This document shows, piece by piece, positions 36,087 through 44,735 of a stretch of 64,000 bases of DNA. Source of the stretch: Chryseobacterium edaphi. GTDB taxonomy: Bacteria; Bacteroidota; Bacteroidia; Flavobacteriales; Weeksellaceae. A program made the translations under genes and the position numbers. Each line of letters starts with the position of its first letter. The stretch's first letter is position 1. The notes under the pieces were generated by a model. The model was not told the DNA's origin. It did not search any database and saw only the letters and a program-made list of their open reading frames with translations. The stretch spans positions 496,001 to 560,000 of the forward strand of contig NZ_JAOTEM010000001.1 of NCBI RefSeq assembly GCF_025628985.1. Reading direction: 5' to 3'.

Positions 36087-36127
36087 TTACTTTTAGTGAA
36101 ATTATTTTACTTTTAGTGAATTATTTT
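36087..36127. promoter_or_regulatory. 20-bp direct repeat upstream of the XRE gene
   Basis: TTACTTTTAGTGAA-ATTATTTT starts at 36087, and TTACTTTTAGTGAATTATTT starts at 36107, a 20-bp period. The second copy ends one base before the XRE -7 element (36129-36136, TACTTTTG). The position next to the -7 and -33 region suits an operator for the adjacent DNA-binding protein. Confidence 0.55.
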
Positions 36128-36128
36128 A

Positions 36129-36136
36129 TACTTTTG
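36129..36136 (+). promoter_or_regulatory. -7 element of the XRE-rarA operon
   Basis: TACTTTTG is an exact TAnnTTTG match 22 nt before ATG 36159. Confidence 0.55.
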
Positions 36137-36158
36137 GTTTCTAAACACAATCATTTAA

Positions 36159-36488
36159 ATGGAAAAAATTCTAAAAAAAATCGCTACTTGTAGAAGAGAA
36201 AGAGGATATACATTTGAAAATATGGGGCATGAGCTTGGTATTACAACAGCTGCTTACAGGAAAATTGAAATGGGAGAAACCAAACTTACAGTAGATAGAC
36301 TTTTTAAAATATCAAATGTTTTAAATTTACATGTTGTAGAACTAATCTCTTTGCATTCACAATTTACAGAATATGTAAGTGAAGAATATTCTTTAAATAA
36401 TTTTGATTTTGTAAAAAAACTATTGGAAGCTAAGGATGAACAAATAGTTTTATTGAAAGAAAGAGATATGAGAAGAAATGAAATATAA
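36159..36488 (+). CDS. XRE-family helix-turn-helix regulator
   Basis: 109 aa. The N-terminal 65 residues are a Cro/C1-type HTH: TCRRERGYTFENMGHELGIT, then AAYRKIEMGETKLTVDRLFK with the recognition helix. The C-terminal 40 residues are charged and probably helical (dimerisation). Its gene ends 12 nt before rarA. It faces the small secreted peptide gene across a gap with direct repeats. A role as regulator of itself and that peptide is inference. Confidence 0.8.
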   Translation: MEKILKKIATCRRERGYTFENMGHELGITTAAYRKIEMGETKLTVDRLFKISNVLNLHVVELISLHSQFTEYVSEEYSLNNFDFVKKLLEAKDEQIVLLKERDMRRNEI

Positions 36489-36500
36489 AATCATAAAATT

Positions 36501-37778
36501 TTGAGTCAAAATACGCCTTTAGCCGAAAGAATGCGACCTAAAAATCTGGATGAAGTTTTGGGGCAGGAACATCTTACCGCTGAAAAAGGAACCATACGGA
36601 AAATGCTGGAGAATGACACTTTGAATTCTCTCATCCTTTGGGGACCTCCGGGAACCGGAAAAACAACTCTTGCAGAAATCATTTCTGAAAAATCTGGGCG
36701 TAAGTTTTTTAAACTCTCAGCGGTTTCATCGGGTGTGAAAGATGTTCGTGACGTGATCGAAGAAGCCAAAAAACAGAATCTTTTTTCAGGCAAATCTCCG
36801 ATTTTATTCATTGACGAAATTCATCGTTTTAATAAATCCCAACAAGATTCATTACTTCATGCTGTAGAAAAAGGCTGGATCGTTTTAATCGGAGCAACCA
36901 CGGAAAATCCGAGTTTTGAAGTCGTTTCGGCGTTGCTTTCCAGAAGTCAGGTTTATGTCTTAAAAGCTTTGACCCACGAAAAACTGGAAGAACTGATTGA
37001 TATTACACTTGAAAGATTTAATAAAGATGAAAAAACCAATTTTAATGTAAAAGAAAAGCAGGCTTTCATTCAATATTCAGGTGGTGACGGTAGAAAACTG
37101 ATCAATTCTGTGGAGTTGGTTCTCAGTCAGTTTATCAATTCGGACACGAAAAATATTTCGAATGACGATGTGATGGAAGTTCTTCAGGAAACTATGGCAC
37201 TGTATGATAAAAATGGCGAACAACATTATGATATTATTTCAGCTTTCATCAAATCTATGCGTGGAGGAGATCCGAACGGAGCGGTTTATTGGCTTGCAAG
37301 AATGATTGCGGGAGGAGAAGATATTAAATTTATCGCTAGAAGGATGCTTATTTTGGCCTCTGAAGATATTGGTTTGGCAAATCCGAACGCTTTGGTGATT
37401 GCAAACAGTTGTTTTCAGGCTATCAACGTAATCGGAAATCCTGAAGCCAGAATTTTGCTGAGCGAAACTGCGATTTATTTAGCGGTTTCCCCGAAAAGTA
37501 ATTCGGGATATATGGCAATTAACGATGCTTTAGCTTTTGTAAAAAAGACCGGAAATCTTCCTGTCCCTCTACATTTGAGAAATGCCCCGACAAAACTGAT
37601 GAAAGATCTTGATTATGGAAAAGAGTATAAATATGCCCATTCTTATGAAGGTAATTTCGTAAGTCAGGATTTTTTACCGGAAGAAATAAGAGACGTGAAA
37701 TTTTATGAGCCTGGAAATAACGCTACCGAAAAGAAAATTTACGAAGAGCTCAAGAAAAAATGGAATGGTAAATATTAA
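36501..37778 (+). CDS. rarA: Replication-associated recombination protein A (RarA/MgsA AAA ATPase)
   Basis: 425 aa. Walker A is LWGPPGTGKTTLAE, Walker B is ILFIDEIHRFNKSQQD, followed by sensor 1 (IGATTENPSFEV). The C-terminal domain (MRGGDPNGAVYWLARMIAGG) is specific to the RarA/MgsA/WRNIP1 clamp-loader-like family. It acts at stalled replication forks. The start is TTG 36501 (MSQNTPLAERMRPKNLDEVLGQ). The next ATG would remove the conserved PLAERMRP segment. Confidence 0.95.
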   Translation: MSQNTPLAERMRPKNLDEVLGQEHLTAEKGTIRKMLENDTLNSLILWGPPGTGKTTLAEIISEKSGRKFFKLSAVSSGVKDVRDVIEEAKKQNLFSGKSPILFIDEIHRFNKSQQDSLLHAVEKGWIVLIGATTENPSFEVVSALLSRSQVYVLKALTHEKLEELIDITLERFNKDEKTNFNVKEKQAFIQYSGGDGRKLINSVELVLSQFINSDTKNISNDDVMEVLQETMALYDKNGEQHYDIISAFIKSMRGGDPNGAVYWLARMIAGGEDIKFIARRMLILASEDIGLANPNALVIANSCFQAINVIGNPEARILLSETAIYLAVSPKSNSGYMAINDALAFVKKTGNLPVPLHLRNAPTKLMKDLDYGKEYKYAHSYEGNFVSQDFLPEEIRDVKFYEPGNNATEKKIYEELKKKWNGKY

Positions 37779-37780
37779 AA

Positions 37781-37814
37781 AAAAACGGATATTCAATATT
37801 GAGTATCCGTTTTT
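37781..37814. terminator. Terminator of rarA
   Basis: AAAAACGGATA and TATCCGTTTTT pair. The intervening sequence TTCAATATTGAG continues the near-palindrome, so the hairpin can serve both this gene and the convergent one at 37835. Confidence 0.85.
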
Positions 37815-37834
37815 AGTATTTAGAAGTATAAAAT

Positions 37835-38272
37835 TTATTTTTTGATGGTAGTGATTACCAAAGCTTTTTTACCTTCTACAGTTTCAACTTTGTAGTCAGC
37901 AATCATATCTGCAAAGATTTTAGTGTCAGGATTTTTAAACTCATAACCTTCAATAAAAACGGAAGCGTCTTTTGAAAGACCATTCTGAGTATTAAAGTTT
38001 CCTAAAGTCATAAAATCTAATGTTCCGAAATCTTTTTTGAATTTCACTTCAGCCAATCCGTTATCAGCTAAATAATCAAACTTCTTTAGATTTTGGGGAA
38101 GATTTGCTTTTGCCTTAAAAACATTTACGCTTTGAACAAATTCTTTCTTCGCATCAAACATTGCTACAGTACCCACAGCATCGTTACAGATTGCGAATTT
38201 TACGTTAGGATTTTTCTGAGCAAATAAGGTTGCCGATGCAAAAATTAATAAAGAGTATAGAATTTTTTTCAT
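37835..38272 (-). CDS. Hypothetical secreted protein
   Basis: 145 aa with a signal peptide (LLIFASATLFAQK). The mature 125 residues are mixed alpha/beta with one Cys and no recognisable domain (KNPNVKFAICNDAVGTVAMF). A stand-alone gene. The 265 bp upstream are AT-rich and contain a 10-bp inverted repeat (38304-38357) described separately. Confidence 0.65.
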   Translation of the reverse strand: MKKILYSLLIFASATLFAQKNPNVKFAICNDAVGTVAMFDAKKEFVQSVNVFKAKANLPQNLKKFDYLADNGLAEVKFKKDFGTLDFMTLGNFNTQNGLSKDASVFIEGYEFKNPDTKIFADMIADYKVETVEGKKALVITTIKK

Positions 38273-38303
38273 ATGTAGATAATTATTACTTTTTAATGGT
38301 CAT

Positions 38304-38357
38304 ATGCAATCGCTGAATCCTAATTGGTAGTATATTTCCAAATCATGACGATTGCAT
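38304..38357. repeat. Spaced inverted repeat TATGCAATCG / CGATTGCATA
   Basis: The two 10-bp arms near 38304 and 38348 are perfect complements separated by about 34 nt, in the gap upstream of the 145-aa secreted protein. It could be an operator pair or a stem of a leader RNA. Nothing else is visible in the 265-bp gap. Confidence 0.5.
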
Positions 38358-38537
38358 AGTCAAAAATATAAGTGTTAAAAACGTGATAAATATACTTATT
38401 TTTTACAAATTGTCAATGAAAAATCGATATAATTTAAAAAATAATGATAAATAATAAATTTTGGTAGTGTTTTAGAGATTTTCGTTTGATGATTCTTCTT
38501 TTTTATCGACTAAATTTCTGATTAAATTTTTGAGTCT

Positions 38538-40679
38538 TTAGAACATAAAGGAACTTAACAGCAAAATTATTCCTAAAATAATGAAAGCAATAATTCTGGA
38601 TACGTTATCCATTTGCCACACATCAATAGCATACAATTTTAAAATCATGATTCCCAGCAAAGTAAAACCAATCTTGTTAAATTCGGGAAGATCTTTTTTT
38701 AAACCAAAATAAATAAACATAGATGCTAAAATTGCCCAAATTATGGGTAAATACAACATATTATAATGATTCTGAAGCATATAAATCTGATCCGGATTGT
38801 CTGCATTCATAAGTAGATAAGAACGATACAATTCAAAACTGAAAGCTAGGACGATAATTAATGAGATTGCCCAATATGAGATGTGAATTTTGATAAAATC
38901 TGATTTTGGAAGTATTTTTAAGATTAAATAAATGAAAGGAATAATATACAACAAGTGAATAAAGAAAAAACCGGAATCAATTTTCCTGCTGATAATTTCT
39001 GTCGCAACCTGTGAACTCATTATGTGTACAAAAAGCAATAAAAGAAATATGTAAATCATTCCCGTCCGCAAACTTTTGGTGATACTTAGTTTCTTGCCAA
39101 AAAGAATTAAAATAAATAAATAATAAATCGTAAACAGAAAGCCAATTGTAAAGATAAAAACTAATCTTTCATGTGAAATATGGTAAATGATTTCAAACAA
39201 AATTGAAAAATAAATAACCGAAATACATAAAATCTTAAATACATTTTCATAAAACTCCAGTTCGGATTTTTCTTCTTCAGAATCTTTTTTCAATAAATAT
39301 AAATTCATAAAACAGCTTCCTATCACAACTAGACTCGTGATAAATACAGGATTTACAATCACAGCCAACGATTCTGCATCAAAATATCTTGCCCATGTAA
39401 TCATTTGAGACAAAATAACCATTGGAAACAAAACATAAAAGAAAATTTTGAAAATCTTATGATTGGTCTTCTTCCATATATAAAGAAGGAGACTTGCCTC
39501 AATCGCCCAAATGCTTGTAATGAGATGCGTTTTCAGTTCTAGTGCGAAAGCCAAAGTTATCAAACTGATCGTGATACTTGTAAATACCGAATAATTAATC
39601 CCGAAATTTTTCTTCTGATATTCTCTGTACCAGCCAATGGCGTTAATAATAGCGAAGACAACGGGAAATATCGATCCTGGAAGAAAATGCAATTCATTAA
39701 AAATATGTACCAAACCTGCAACGGCTGAAAAATTAATAAGAACTAGCATTAAAATATTTAGTTGCTCTAAAATATTTTTTTTGAAGTAATTCTGCAGTGC
39801 GAACGCATAAAAAATAAGATAGGTAATTAAGTAAAACAGAATGGCTGTGGTTTCTGCTTTCTCCATTGTCCAGAAAAACAGATATATAGCAGTGAAAATA
39901 AACGAGATCCAGCCTATACTTTTCCACTGTTTGAGATAGGCAATGATGAGCATTCCTACATTCAAAACAGACAAATAAGTAAATAAGAAAAGATAATTGC
40001 TTTGTCCGGTACTGATCATCAACGGTGCTAAAAATCCGCCAAACAATGAGAAGATAATTAAAGTTTCACTTTTGTAATAATAGGAAAGTGCAATTGATAC
40101 AATCGTTATTAAACAAGTGATTAAAAACCCGCTGTTCTGGGAGAAAATGTGATATTCCCGAAACGCAATAGTTGTGGTAAAATAGAGTACAGCAATTCCG
40201 CCACCTGTAATAATTGATGAGAAGACGGTGTAGTTTTTCCTAAGAAAATGTCCGATTCCTATGATGGCAACTCCAACTAAAAATCCGATTCCTGCTCTTG
40301 ATGTTTCGCCAATCCAGTTTTTATCAATGGCATATTTAACGAAATATCCTATACCTAAAACTAAGGTGAAAATACCAATAATGGTGAGCGCATTTTGTTT
40401 CAGAAAATCTAAAACGGGAGTAAGCCAATCTTTTTGAGGTTCTGTATTTCTAAAAGTGGTTGAAATTATCTTTGGATCTCGAACGTCTATTTTCTGATTA
40501 GCAACTAAAACAGGTTCTATAAGATCTTCATTATCATTCAGGTCTTCTATTGTTGGAACCTCATTTTTAGACAAATCAGCAATCTGCTTTTCTAAAATAT
40601 CAATGCGCTTATTGAGTTTGTGATAAACCAATATAAGTAGCACGATCAATATGACAATTATTGCAAAAACAGAACTCAT
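38538..40679 (-). CDS. DUF2339 multi-pass membrane protein
   Basis: 713 aa. Residue 1-25 is a membrane helix, followed by a short coiled-coil (KLNKRIDILEKQIADLSKN) and an acidic linker. From about residue 90 to the end there are roughly twenty hydrophobic segments. The block PVLDFLKQNALTIIGIFTLV followed by GIGYFVKYAIDKNWIGETSR is the signature of DUF2339 proteins of Bacteroidota. Function unknown. A -7 element (TATATTTG, 40703-40696 on the minus strand) lies 16 nt before the start. Confidence 0.85.
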   Translation of the reverse strand: MSSVFAIIVILIVLLILVYHKLNKRIDILEKQIADLSKNEVPTIEDLNDNEDLIEPVLVANQKIDVRDPKIISTTFRNTEPQKDWLTPVLDFLKQNALTIIGIFTLVLGIGYFVKYAIDKNWIGETSRAGIGFLVGVAIIGIGHFLRKNYTVFSSIITGGGIAVLYFTTTIAFREYHIFSQNSGFLITCLITIVSIALSYYYKSETLIIFSLFGGFLAPLMISTGQSNYLFLFTYLSVLNVGMLIIAYLKQWKSIGWISFIFTAIYLFFWTMEKAETTAILFYLITYLIFYAFALQNYFKKNILEQLNILMLVLINFSAVAGLVHIFNELHFLPGSIFPVVFAIINAIGWYREYQKKNFGINYSVFTSITISLITLAFALELKTHLITSIWAIEASLLLYIWKKTNHKIFKIFFYVLFPMVILSQMITWARYFDAESLAVIVNPVFITSLVVIGSCFMNLYLLKKDSEEEKSELEFYENVFKILCISVIYFSILFEIIYHISHERLVFIFTIGFLFTIYYLFILILFGKKLSITKSLRTGMIYIFLLLLFVHIMSSQVATEIISRKIDSGFFFIHLLYIIPFIYLILKILPKSDFIKIHISYWAISLIIVLAFSFELYRSYLLMNADNPDQIYMLQNHYNMLYLPIIWAILASMFIYFGLKKDLPEFNKIGFTLLGIMILKLYAIDVWQMDNVSRIIAFIILGIILLLSSFMF

Positions 40680-40695
40680 AAATCAAATTTGTTAT

Positions 40696-40703
40696 CAAAT
40701 ATA
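40696..40703 (-). promoter_or_regulatory. -7 element of the DUF2339 gene
   Basis: TATATTTG on the minus strand, exact match to TAnnTTTG, 16 nt before the start. Confidence 0.45.
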
Positions 40704-40769
40704 GGAATTTGAAAAATAGACTTTAAAAAATATACTTATGGTGATAATTTAAGAGAAAGATTTTAAATT

Positions 40770-41183
40770 TTAATGTTCTTTCCAGTTTTCTTTGATAAGT
40801 TTCATTAAAAAATCGGGACATTTAATGACTTTATTGGTTGCAGCATCCAAAAAGAAAAGGGTAGTGCGGGCTTCTGTGATTTTTATTTTTTCCTCATTAT
40901 AAATTTCATATTCAAATTCTATTCTTACTCCCGGAATTTTTTTTACAAAAGTGTGAATTTCTAATTTTTGATCGTACAAAGCTGGTTTTAAATACTTAAT
41001 ATTGTAATCAGAAACCGGTAACCAGATTCCAAGCTTTTCGATCTCGTCATATGATATTCCTATGCTTCTGAAAAGTTCTACTCTTCCCAATTCAAAATAT
41101 GCAGCATAGTTGCCATAATAAACGTATTTCATAGGGTCGGTTTCTGCGTAACGTACTCGTATTGTGTGAGTTGTGTGTATCAT
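40770..41183 (-). CDS. Acyl-CoA thioesterase, 4-hydroxybenzoyl-CoA thioesterase/YbgC type
   Basis: 137 aa from ATG 41183. The hotdog signature is RVRYAETDPMKYVYYGNYAAYFELGR, with the catalytic Asp and the YxxYxxxF pattern. The frame is open further upstream (to 41237), but that stretch includes the promoter: TATATTTG lies at 41213-41206 on the minus strand. Starting at 41183 also gives the usual family length. Substrate is likely a short or aromatic acyl-CoA. It is divergent from dnaA. Confidence 0.85.
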   Translation of the reverse strand: MIHTTHTIRVRYAETDPMKYVYYGNYAAYFELGRVELFRSIGISYDEIEKLGIWLPVSDYNIKYLKPALYDQKLEIHTFVKKIPGVRIEFEYEIYNEEKIKITEARTTLFFLDAATNKVIKCPDFLMKLIKENWKEH

Positions 41184-41205
41184 CTTAATCTTTGAATTAT
41201 ACATA

Positions 41206-41213
41206 CAAATATA
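41206..41213 (-). promoter_or_regulatory. -7 element of the YbgC-type thioesterase gene
   Basis: TATATTTG on the minus strand, 22 nt before ATG 41183; it decides the start choice for that gene. Confidence 0.5.
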
Positions 41214-41318
41214 TTTTTTAATAATCAATACTTGCAATATTTTTTTTTAAAGTTAAAATATGTGACCTTTGTCTTCCCAATAAAAACAAGTAACCACAAA
41301 ATAATCAGGGCATAAAAA

Positions 41319-42773
41319 ATGGATGAAAATTTAATGATGATTTGGCAGAGGTGCCTTCAGTTTATGCGAGATAATTTAAACGCGGCTGAAGACAATTCTG
41401 ATCTTAAAAAACTGGAAAAATCTTTCGATTTATTGTTTGATAAAGTGCAGCCAATTTCTTTGGTTGACAACAATTTGACGTTGATGGTTCCCAGTGATTT
41501 TTACAAAGAATATATTGAAGATAATTATTTATCGTTGCTTTCTGCTGCCCTGAAGAAAAACATCGGTAAAGGCGTTAAACTTTGGTATTCTGTAATGGAA
41601 AATAAGCCAAGTGGCTTAGAAAAACCCGTTACGATGAATATGAAAGGAAAAACGGTTCCTACACCAAAAATGCAGGAAACAATGCCTCAAGGTTTTTCAT
41701 CCAATATTGTGAATCCATTTGTAGTTCCGGGAATCAAAAAAGTAAATATTGACTCTAATCTTAAAGCTGATTTTTCTTTTGATAATTATGTGGAAGGAGA
41801 AAGCAATAAATTTGCTTCTACAGTTGCAAGATCTATTGCAAAAAGACCTGGAGCAACAGCTTTCAACCCATTGTTTTTATACGGAGGTTATGGTGTTGGT
41901 AAAACTCACCTTGGACAGGCAGTTGGTCTTGAAGTGAAAAGCCAGTTTCCTGACAAAGTGGTTCTTTATCTTTCTTCAGAAAAATTTATCCAGCAGTTTA
42001 TTTCGGCTGCGAAAGCTCATAAACAGACAGAATTTGCCAACTTTTACCAAATGGTAGATGTTCTGATTATCGATGATATTCAGTTCTTGTCAGGAAAATC
42101 GGCAACTCAGGACAGTTTCTTCCATATTTTTGATTATTTGCATCAGAATGGAAAGCAGATTATCCTTACTTCAGATAAAGCACCTGTTGATATTATGGAT
42201 ATTCAGGACAGAATTGTTTCCCGTTTCAAGTGGGGACTTTCTGCAGAGATCAAATCTCCGGATTTAGATACCCGTAAAAGAATTATTGTTGACAAACTAA
42301 GCAGAGACGGAATTGTTTTAACGGAAGATATGTTGGACTTCCTTGCAGCAGAAGCAAAAACCAACGTAAGAGAATTGATCGGAGTTATCAACTCGGTAAT
42401 TGCATATTCTACAATTTATAAGTCAGATTTAAGTCTTGAGTTATTAAAAGAGACAATCAATAAGATTGCTGCCAATCAGAAAAAAATCATCAATATTCCT
42501 TATATTCAGGAAGTTGTATGTGAATATTTCGGAATCAAGAGAGAGCAGCTTTTATCAAAAACAAGAAAAAGAGAAATTGCTTTACCAAGACAGTTAGCAA
42601 TGTATTTTGCTAAAGAATTTACCAACGCAACTTTCACCAAAATCGGTGAAGAAATGGGAGGTAAAGATCACTCAACAGTAATGTATGCTTGTGATACAAT
42701 AAAAGATGTTTCTAAAATTGATAAAGAAGTCAAAAAATACGTAAAAGAACTTACAGAGAAGATCAAGCATTAA
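41319..42773 (+). CDS. dnaA: Chromosomal replication initiator DnaA
   Basis: 484 aa. Domain I is residues about 1-90 (MIWQRCLQFMRDNL). The AAA+ domain has Walker A GGYGVGKTHLGQAV and Walker B VLIIDDIQFLSGK. The C-terminal DNA-binding domain ends with FTKIGEEMGGKDHSTVMYAC, the dnaA-box recognition helix. It opens the replication origin. No cluster of TTATNCACA boxes is visible upstream in the 135-bp gap; only one weak TAACCACA. The origin is therefore not obviously here. A terminator follows. Confidence 0.97.
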   Translation: MDENLMMIWQRCLQFMRDNLNAAEDNSDLKKLEKSFDLLFDKVQPISLVDNNLTLMVPSDFYKEYIEDNYLSLLSAALKKNIGKGVKLWYSVMENKPSGLEKPVTMNMKGKTVPTPKMQETMPQGFSSNIVNPFVVPGIKKVNIDSNLKADFSFDNYVEGESNKFASTVARSIAKRPGATAFNPLFLYGGYGVGKTHLGQAVGLEVKSQFPDKVVLYLSSEKFIQQFISAAKAHKQTEFANFYQMVDVLIIDDIQFLSGKSATQDSFFHIFDYLHQNGKQIILTSDKAPVDIMDIQDRIVSRFKWGLSAEIKSPDLDTRKRIIVDKLSRDGIVLTEDMLDFLAAEAKTNVRELIGVINSVIAYSTIYKSDLSLELLKETINKIAANQKKIINIPYIQEVVCEYFGIKREQLLSKTRKREIALPRQLAMYFAKEFTNATFTKIGEEMGGKDHSTVMYACDTIKDVSKIDKEVKKYVKELTEKIKH

Positions 42774-42798
42774 ATCTGTAACAAAAATAATAGAAAAG

Positions 42799-42826
42799 TG
42801 GAGAATAATTTTGTTCTCCATTTTTT
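42799..42826 (+). terminator. Terminator of dnaA
   Basis: TGGAGAA and TTCTCCA around TAATTTTG, followed by six T. Confidence 0.8.
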
Positions 42827-42829
42827 GTT

Positions 42830-42837
42830 TAATTTTG
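42830..42837 (+). promoter_or_regulatory. -7 element of the LMW-PTP gene
   Basis: TAATTTTG matches TAnnTTTG directly after the dnaA terminator and 49 nt before ATG 42887. Confidence 0.4.
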
Positions 42838-42886
42838 TCAACTGAAATTGTAATACTCAATTTTTTCAATATTTAAATTTAAGTCA

Positions 42887-43360
42887 ATGAAAATACTGAT
42901 GGTTTGTCTTGGAAATATATGCAGAAGTCCGCTTGCAGAAGGGATTTTAAGATCTAAACTTCCTGATAGTTTTTTAGTTGATTCTGTAGGAACGATCTCC
43001 ATGCACGAAGGAGAAACTCCAGATAAAAGAGCGGTAAAAACTGCCGCCAATCATGGTATTGATATCTCAAAACAAAAATCCAGACCTCTTCATGTTTCAG
43101 ATTTTGATAAGTTTGACAGAATCTACTGCATGGATCTGAAAAATCTTGAAGATGTGATTTCACTGACTAAAAATGAGGAACAACGTCAGAAAGTTCATTT
43201 GTTTTTAGAAGAAGCGGGTAATCATCAGAATTCTGAAGTTCCTGATCCTTATTGGGGAGACATGAAGGATTTCGAAGATGTTTTCCAGTTATTGGATAGT
43301 GCATGTAACAAAATTTCACATCAACTTCAACAACATGCAATTACCAATAAAATAGGATAA
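42887..43360 (+). CDS. Low-molecular-weight protein-tyrosine phosphatase
   Basis: 157 aa, standard length. The P-loop MVCLGNICRSPLAEG (CX5R with Cys8) opens the protein, and the general acid Asp is in VPDPYWGDMKDFEDV. It removes phosphate from phosphotyrosine or acts on low-molecular-weight substrates. It stands between dnaA and an RsmI-like methylase gene with a 49-nt gap, possibly co-transcribed with the latter. Confidence 0.92.
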   Translation: MKILMVCLGNICRSPLAEGILRSKLPDSFLVDSVGTISMHEGETPDKRAVKTAANHGIDISKQKSRPLHVSDFDKFDRIYCMDLKNLEDVISLTKNEEQRQKVHLFLEEAGNHQNSEVPDPYWGDMKDFEDVFQLLDSACNKISHQLQQHAITNKIG

Positions 43361-43409
43361 TTTATTTATCTTTCATTATTATTAAATATCAAAAATATAA
43401 TTCAACGCA

Positions 43410-44108
43410 ATGCTTTTTTTACTTCCGGCTTATCTTTCAGAAAATACTCCAATCACTCATTTTTCACCAGTAATTAAAGAATACATCATGCAGACTAATT
43501 ATTTCTTTGTTGAAAATGAAAAAACAGCGAGAAAAGTAATTAAATTTTTCGCTCCTGAAAAGAAGCAGTCAGATTTAAAATTATTTTTGTTAGATAAATA
43601 CACAGAAAATTCCGACATCAAAGAAGCGCAGGACAGAATGCTGAACGGTCAGGATTTCGGATTGCTGTCAGAAGCTGGACTTCCATGTATCGCTGATCCC
43701 GGAAATCTAATTGTAAAATGGTGTCACGAAAAAAAGATTAAGGTTATTCCTATTTCTGGTCCTTCATCAATTATTTTAGCATTGATTTCAAGCGGTTTCA
43801 ACGGTCAGGAATTTACCTTTAATGGTTATCTTCCTATCGAAAAAGGAGAAAAGAAAAAGAGAATCCAATATTTGGAAAGTGAACTTCAAAAAACCGGCTA
43901 CACCCAAATTTTCATGGAAACTCCATATAGAAACAATGCGCTTTTCGAAGATTTGTCTAAATTTCTTTCACCAAATACCAAACTTTGCATTGCTGCAAAC
44001 ATTAACGATGGAGAAAATGAGTTCATCAAAACCTTAAGTATTAAAGACTGGCAAAAACAAAAACCTGAATTGCATAAAATTCCTGCGGTATTTGTTCTAG
44101 GAAAATAA
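43410..44108 (+). CDS. SAM-dependent methyltransferase, RsmI-like (tetrapyrrole methylase fold)
   Basis: 232 aa. The tetrapyrrole-methylase fold is shown by GLLSEAGLPCIADPGNLIVK, IPISGPSSIILALISSGF and the FMETPYRNNALFEDL segment, all typical for RsmI, which methylates the 2'-hydroxyl of C1402 of 16S rRNA. The N-terminus is atypical: LPAYLSENTPITHFSPVIKE in place of the usual GNLGD motif. So it is a diverged form common in Bacteroidota, and its RNA target is less sure. Confidence 0.8.
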   Translation: MLFLLPAYLSENTPITHFSPVIKEYIMQTNYFFVENEKTARKVIKFFAPEKKQSDLKLFLLDKYTENSDIKEAQDRMLNGQDFGLLSEAGLPCIADPGNLIVKWCHEKKIKVIPISGPSSIILALISSGFNGQEFTFNGYLPIEKGEKKKRIQYLESELQKTGYTQIFMETPYRNNALFEDLSKFLSPNTKLCIAANINDGENEFIKTLSIKDWQKQKPELHKIPAVFVLGK

Positions 44109-44170
44109 TTTTTTCAAAGAATTTTTTCACAGATTTTATCAATAGGGCAGATTAATTTAGATTTTATTAT

Positions 44171-44229
44171 GCTGTTAAATATTTTTATGAAATTGTATTG
44201 ATAAAATATTATTTTATTAATTTAACAGC
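44171..44229. repeat. Inverted repeat GCTGTTAAAT / ATTTAACAGC
   Basis: Ten-bp perfect arms separated by 39 nt, in the gap upstream of the 125-aa protein. It may be a hairpin terminating the RsmI-like transcript or a leader structure. Confidence 0.45.
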
Positions 44230-44290
44230 CCTTAACAACTCTTTAGCATCATTCTTGTCTATACATACTTATAACATTAAAAAATATAAT

Positions 44291-44668
44291 ATGTCTGATA
44301 AAAAATTAGCGGGACTTTGGATAGATACCCAAAAAGCAGTAGTTGTAAAAAATCATGATGCACAGAATGCATTCAAGTTTTTTCTTTGCAGTCCTGTAAA
44401 AGCGGTAATCCAACATGGGAATTCAAGTGAAAATGCAGGGAATAATGCCGAACAAACCAATAAAGTTAAGTTTTTTAAGGAAGTGGAGCATCTCTTGACA
44501 AATTCAGAAGAAGTTTTAATTACTGGTCCTGGAACCATTCAGGAAGAATTGAAACACTATTTGCACGATACTGCACAGTTTAAAGATTTAAAAATCACAT
44601 TAGAAACATCTCAGCAAATGTCTGACGAGCAGGTTTTAGAAACTGTGAAATCACATTTTAATGCTTAG
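44291..44668 (+). CDS. Small cytosolic protein, eRF1-domain-like
   Basis: 125 aa from ATG 44291, which follows an A-rich stretch. A longer open frame from 44198 begins in AT-rich non-coding-like sequence. The beginning (KKLAGLWIDTQKAVVVKNHD) and the ending (VLITGPGTIQEELKHYL, then QMSDEQVLETVKSHF) recall the archaeal-peptide-release-factor-like (baeRF) or host-factor domains found in bacteria. The match is by impression only and could be wrong. Single gene with strong terminator. Confidence 0.6.
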   Translation: MSDKKLAGLWIDTQKAVVVKNHDAQNAFKFFLCSPVKAVIQHGNSSENAGNNAEQTNKVKFFKEVEHLLTNSEEVLITGPGTIQEELKHYLHDTAQFKDLKITLETSQQMSDEQVLETVKSHFNA

Positions 44669-44689
44669 ATAAATTGTTTATTGCAATGA

Positions 44690-44725
44690 AACATCCGAAT
44701 ATTAAAAGTATTCGGATGTTTTTTG
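44690..44725 (+). terminator. Terminator of the 125-aa protein gene
   Basis: AACATCCGAATA and TATTCGGATGTT form a 12-bp stem followed by a T run. Confidence 0.9.
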
Positions 44726-44735
44726 TTTTACGAGA

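Noticed and set aside
41238..41318. Possible replication origin upstream of dnaA
   Set aside because: Only one weak TAACCACA-type box; no cluster of dnaA boxes or unwinding element distinguishable from the general AT richness.
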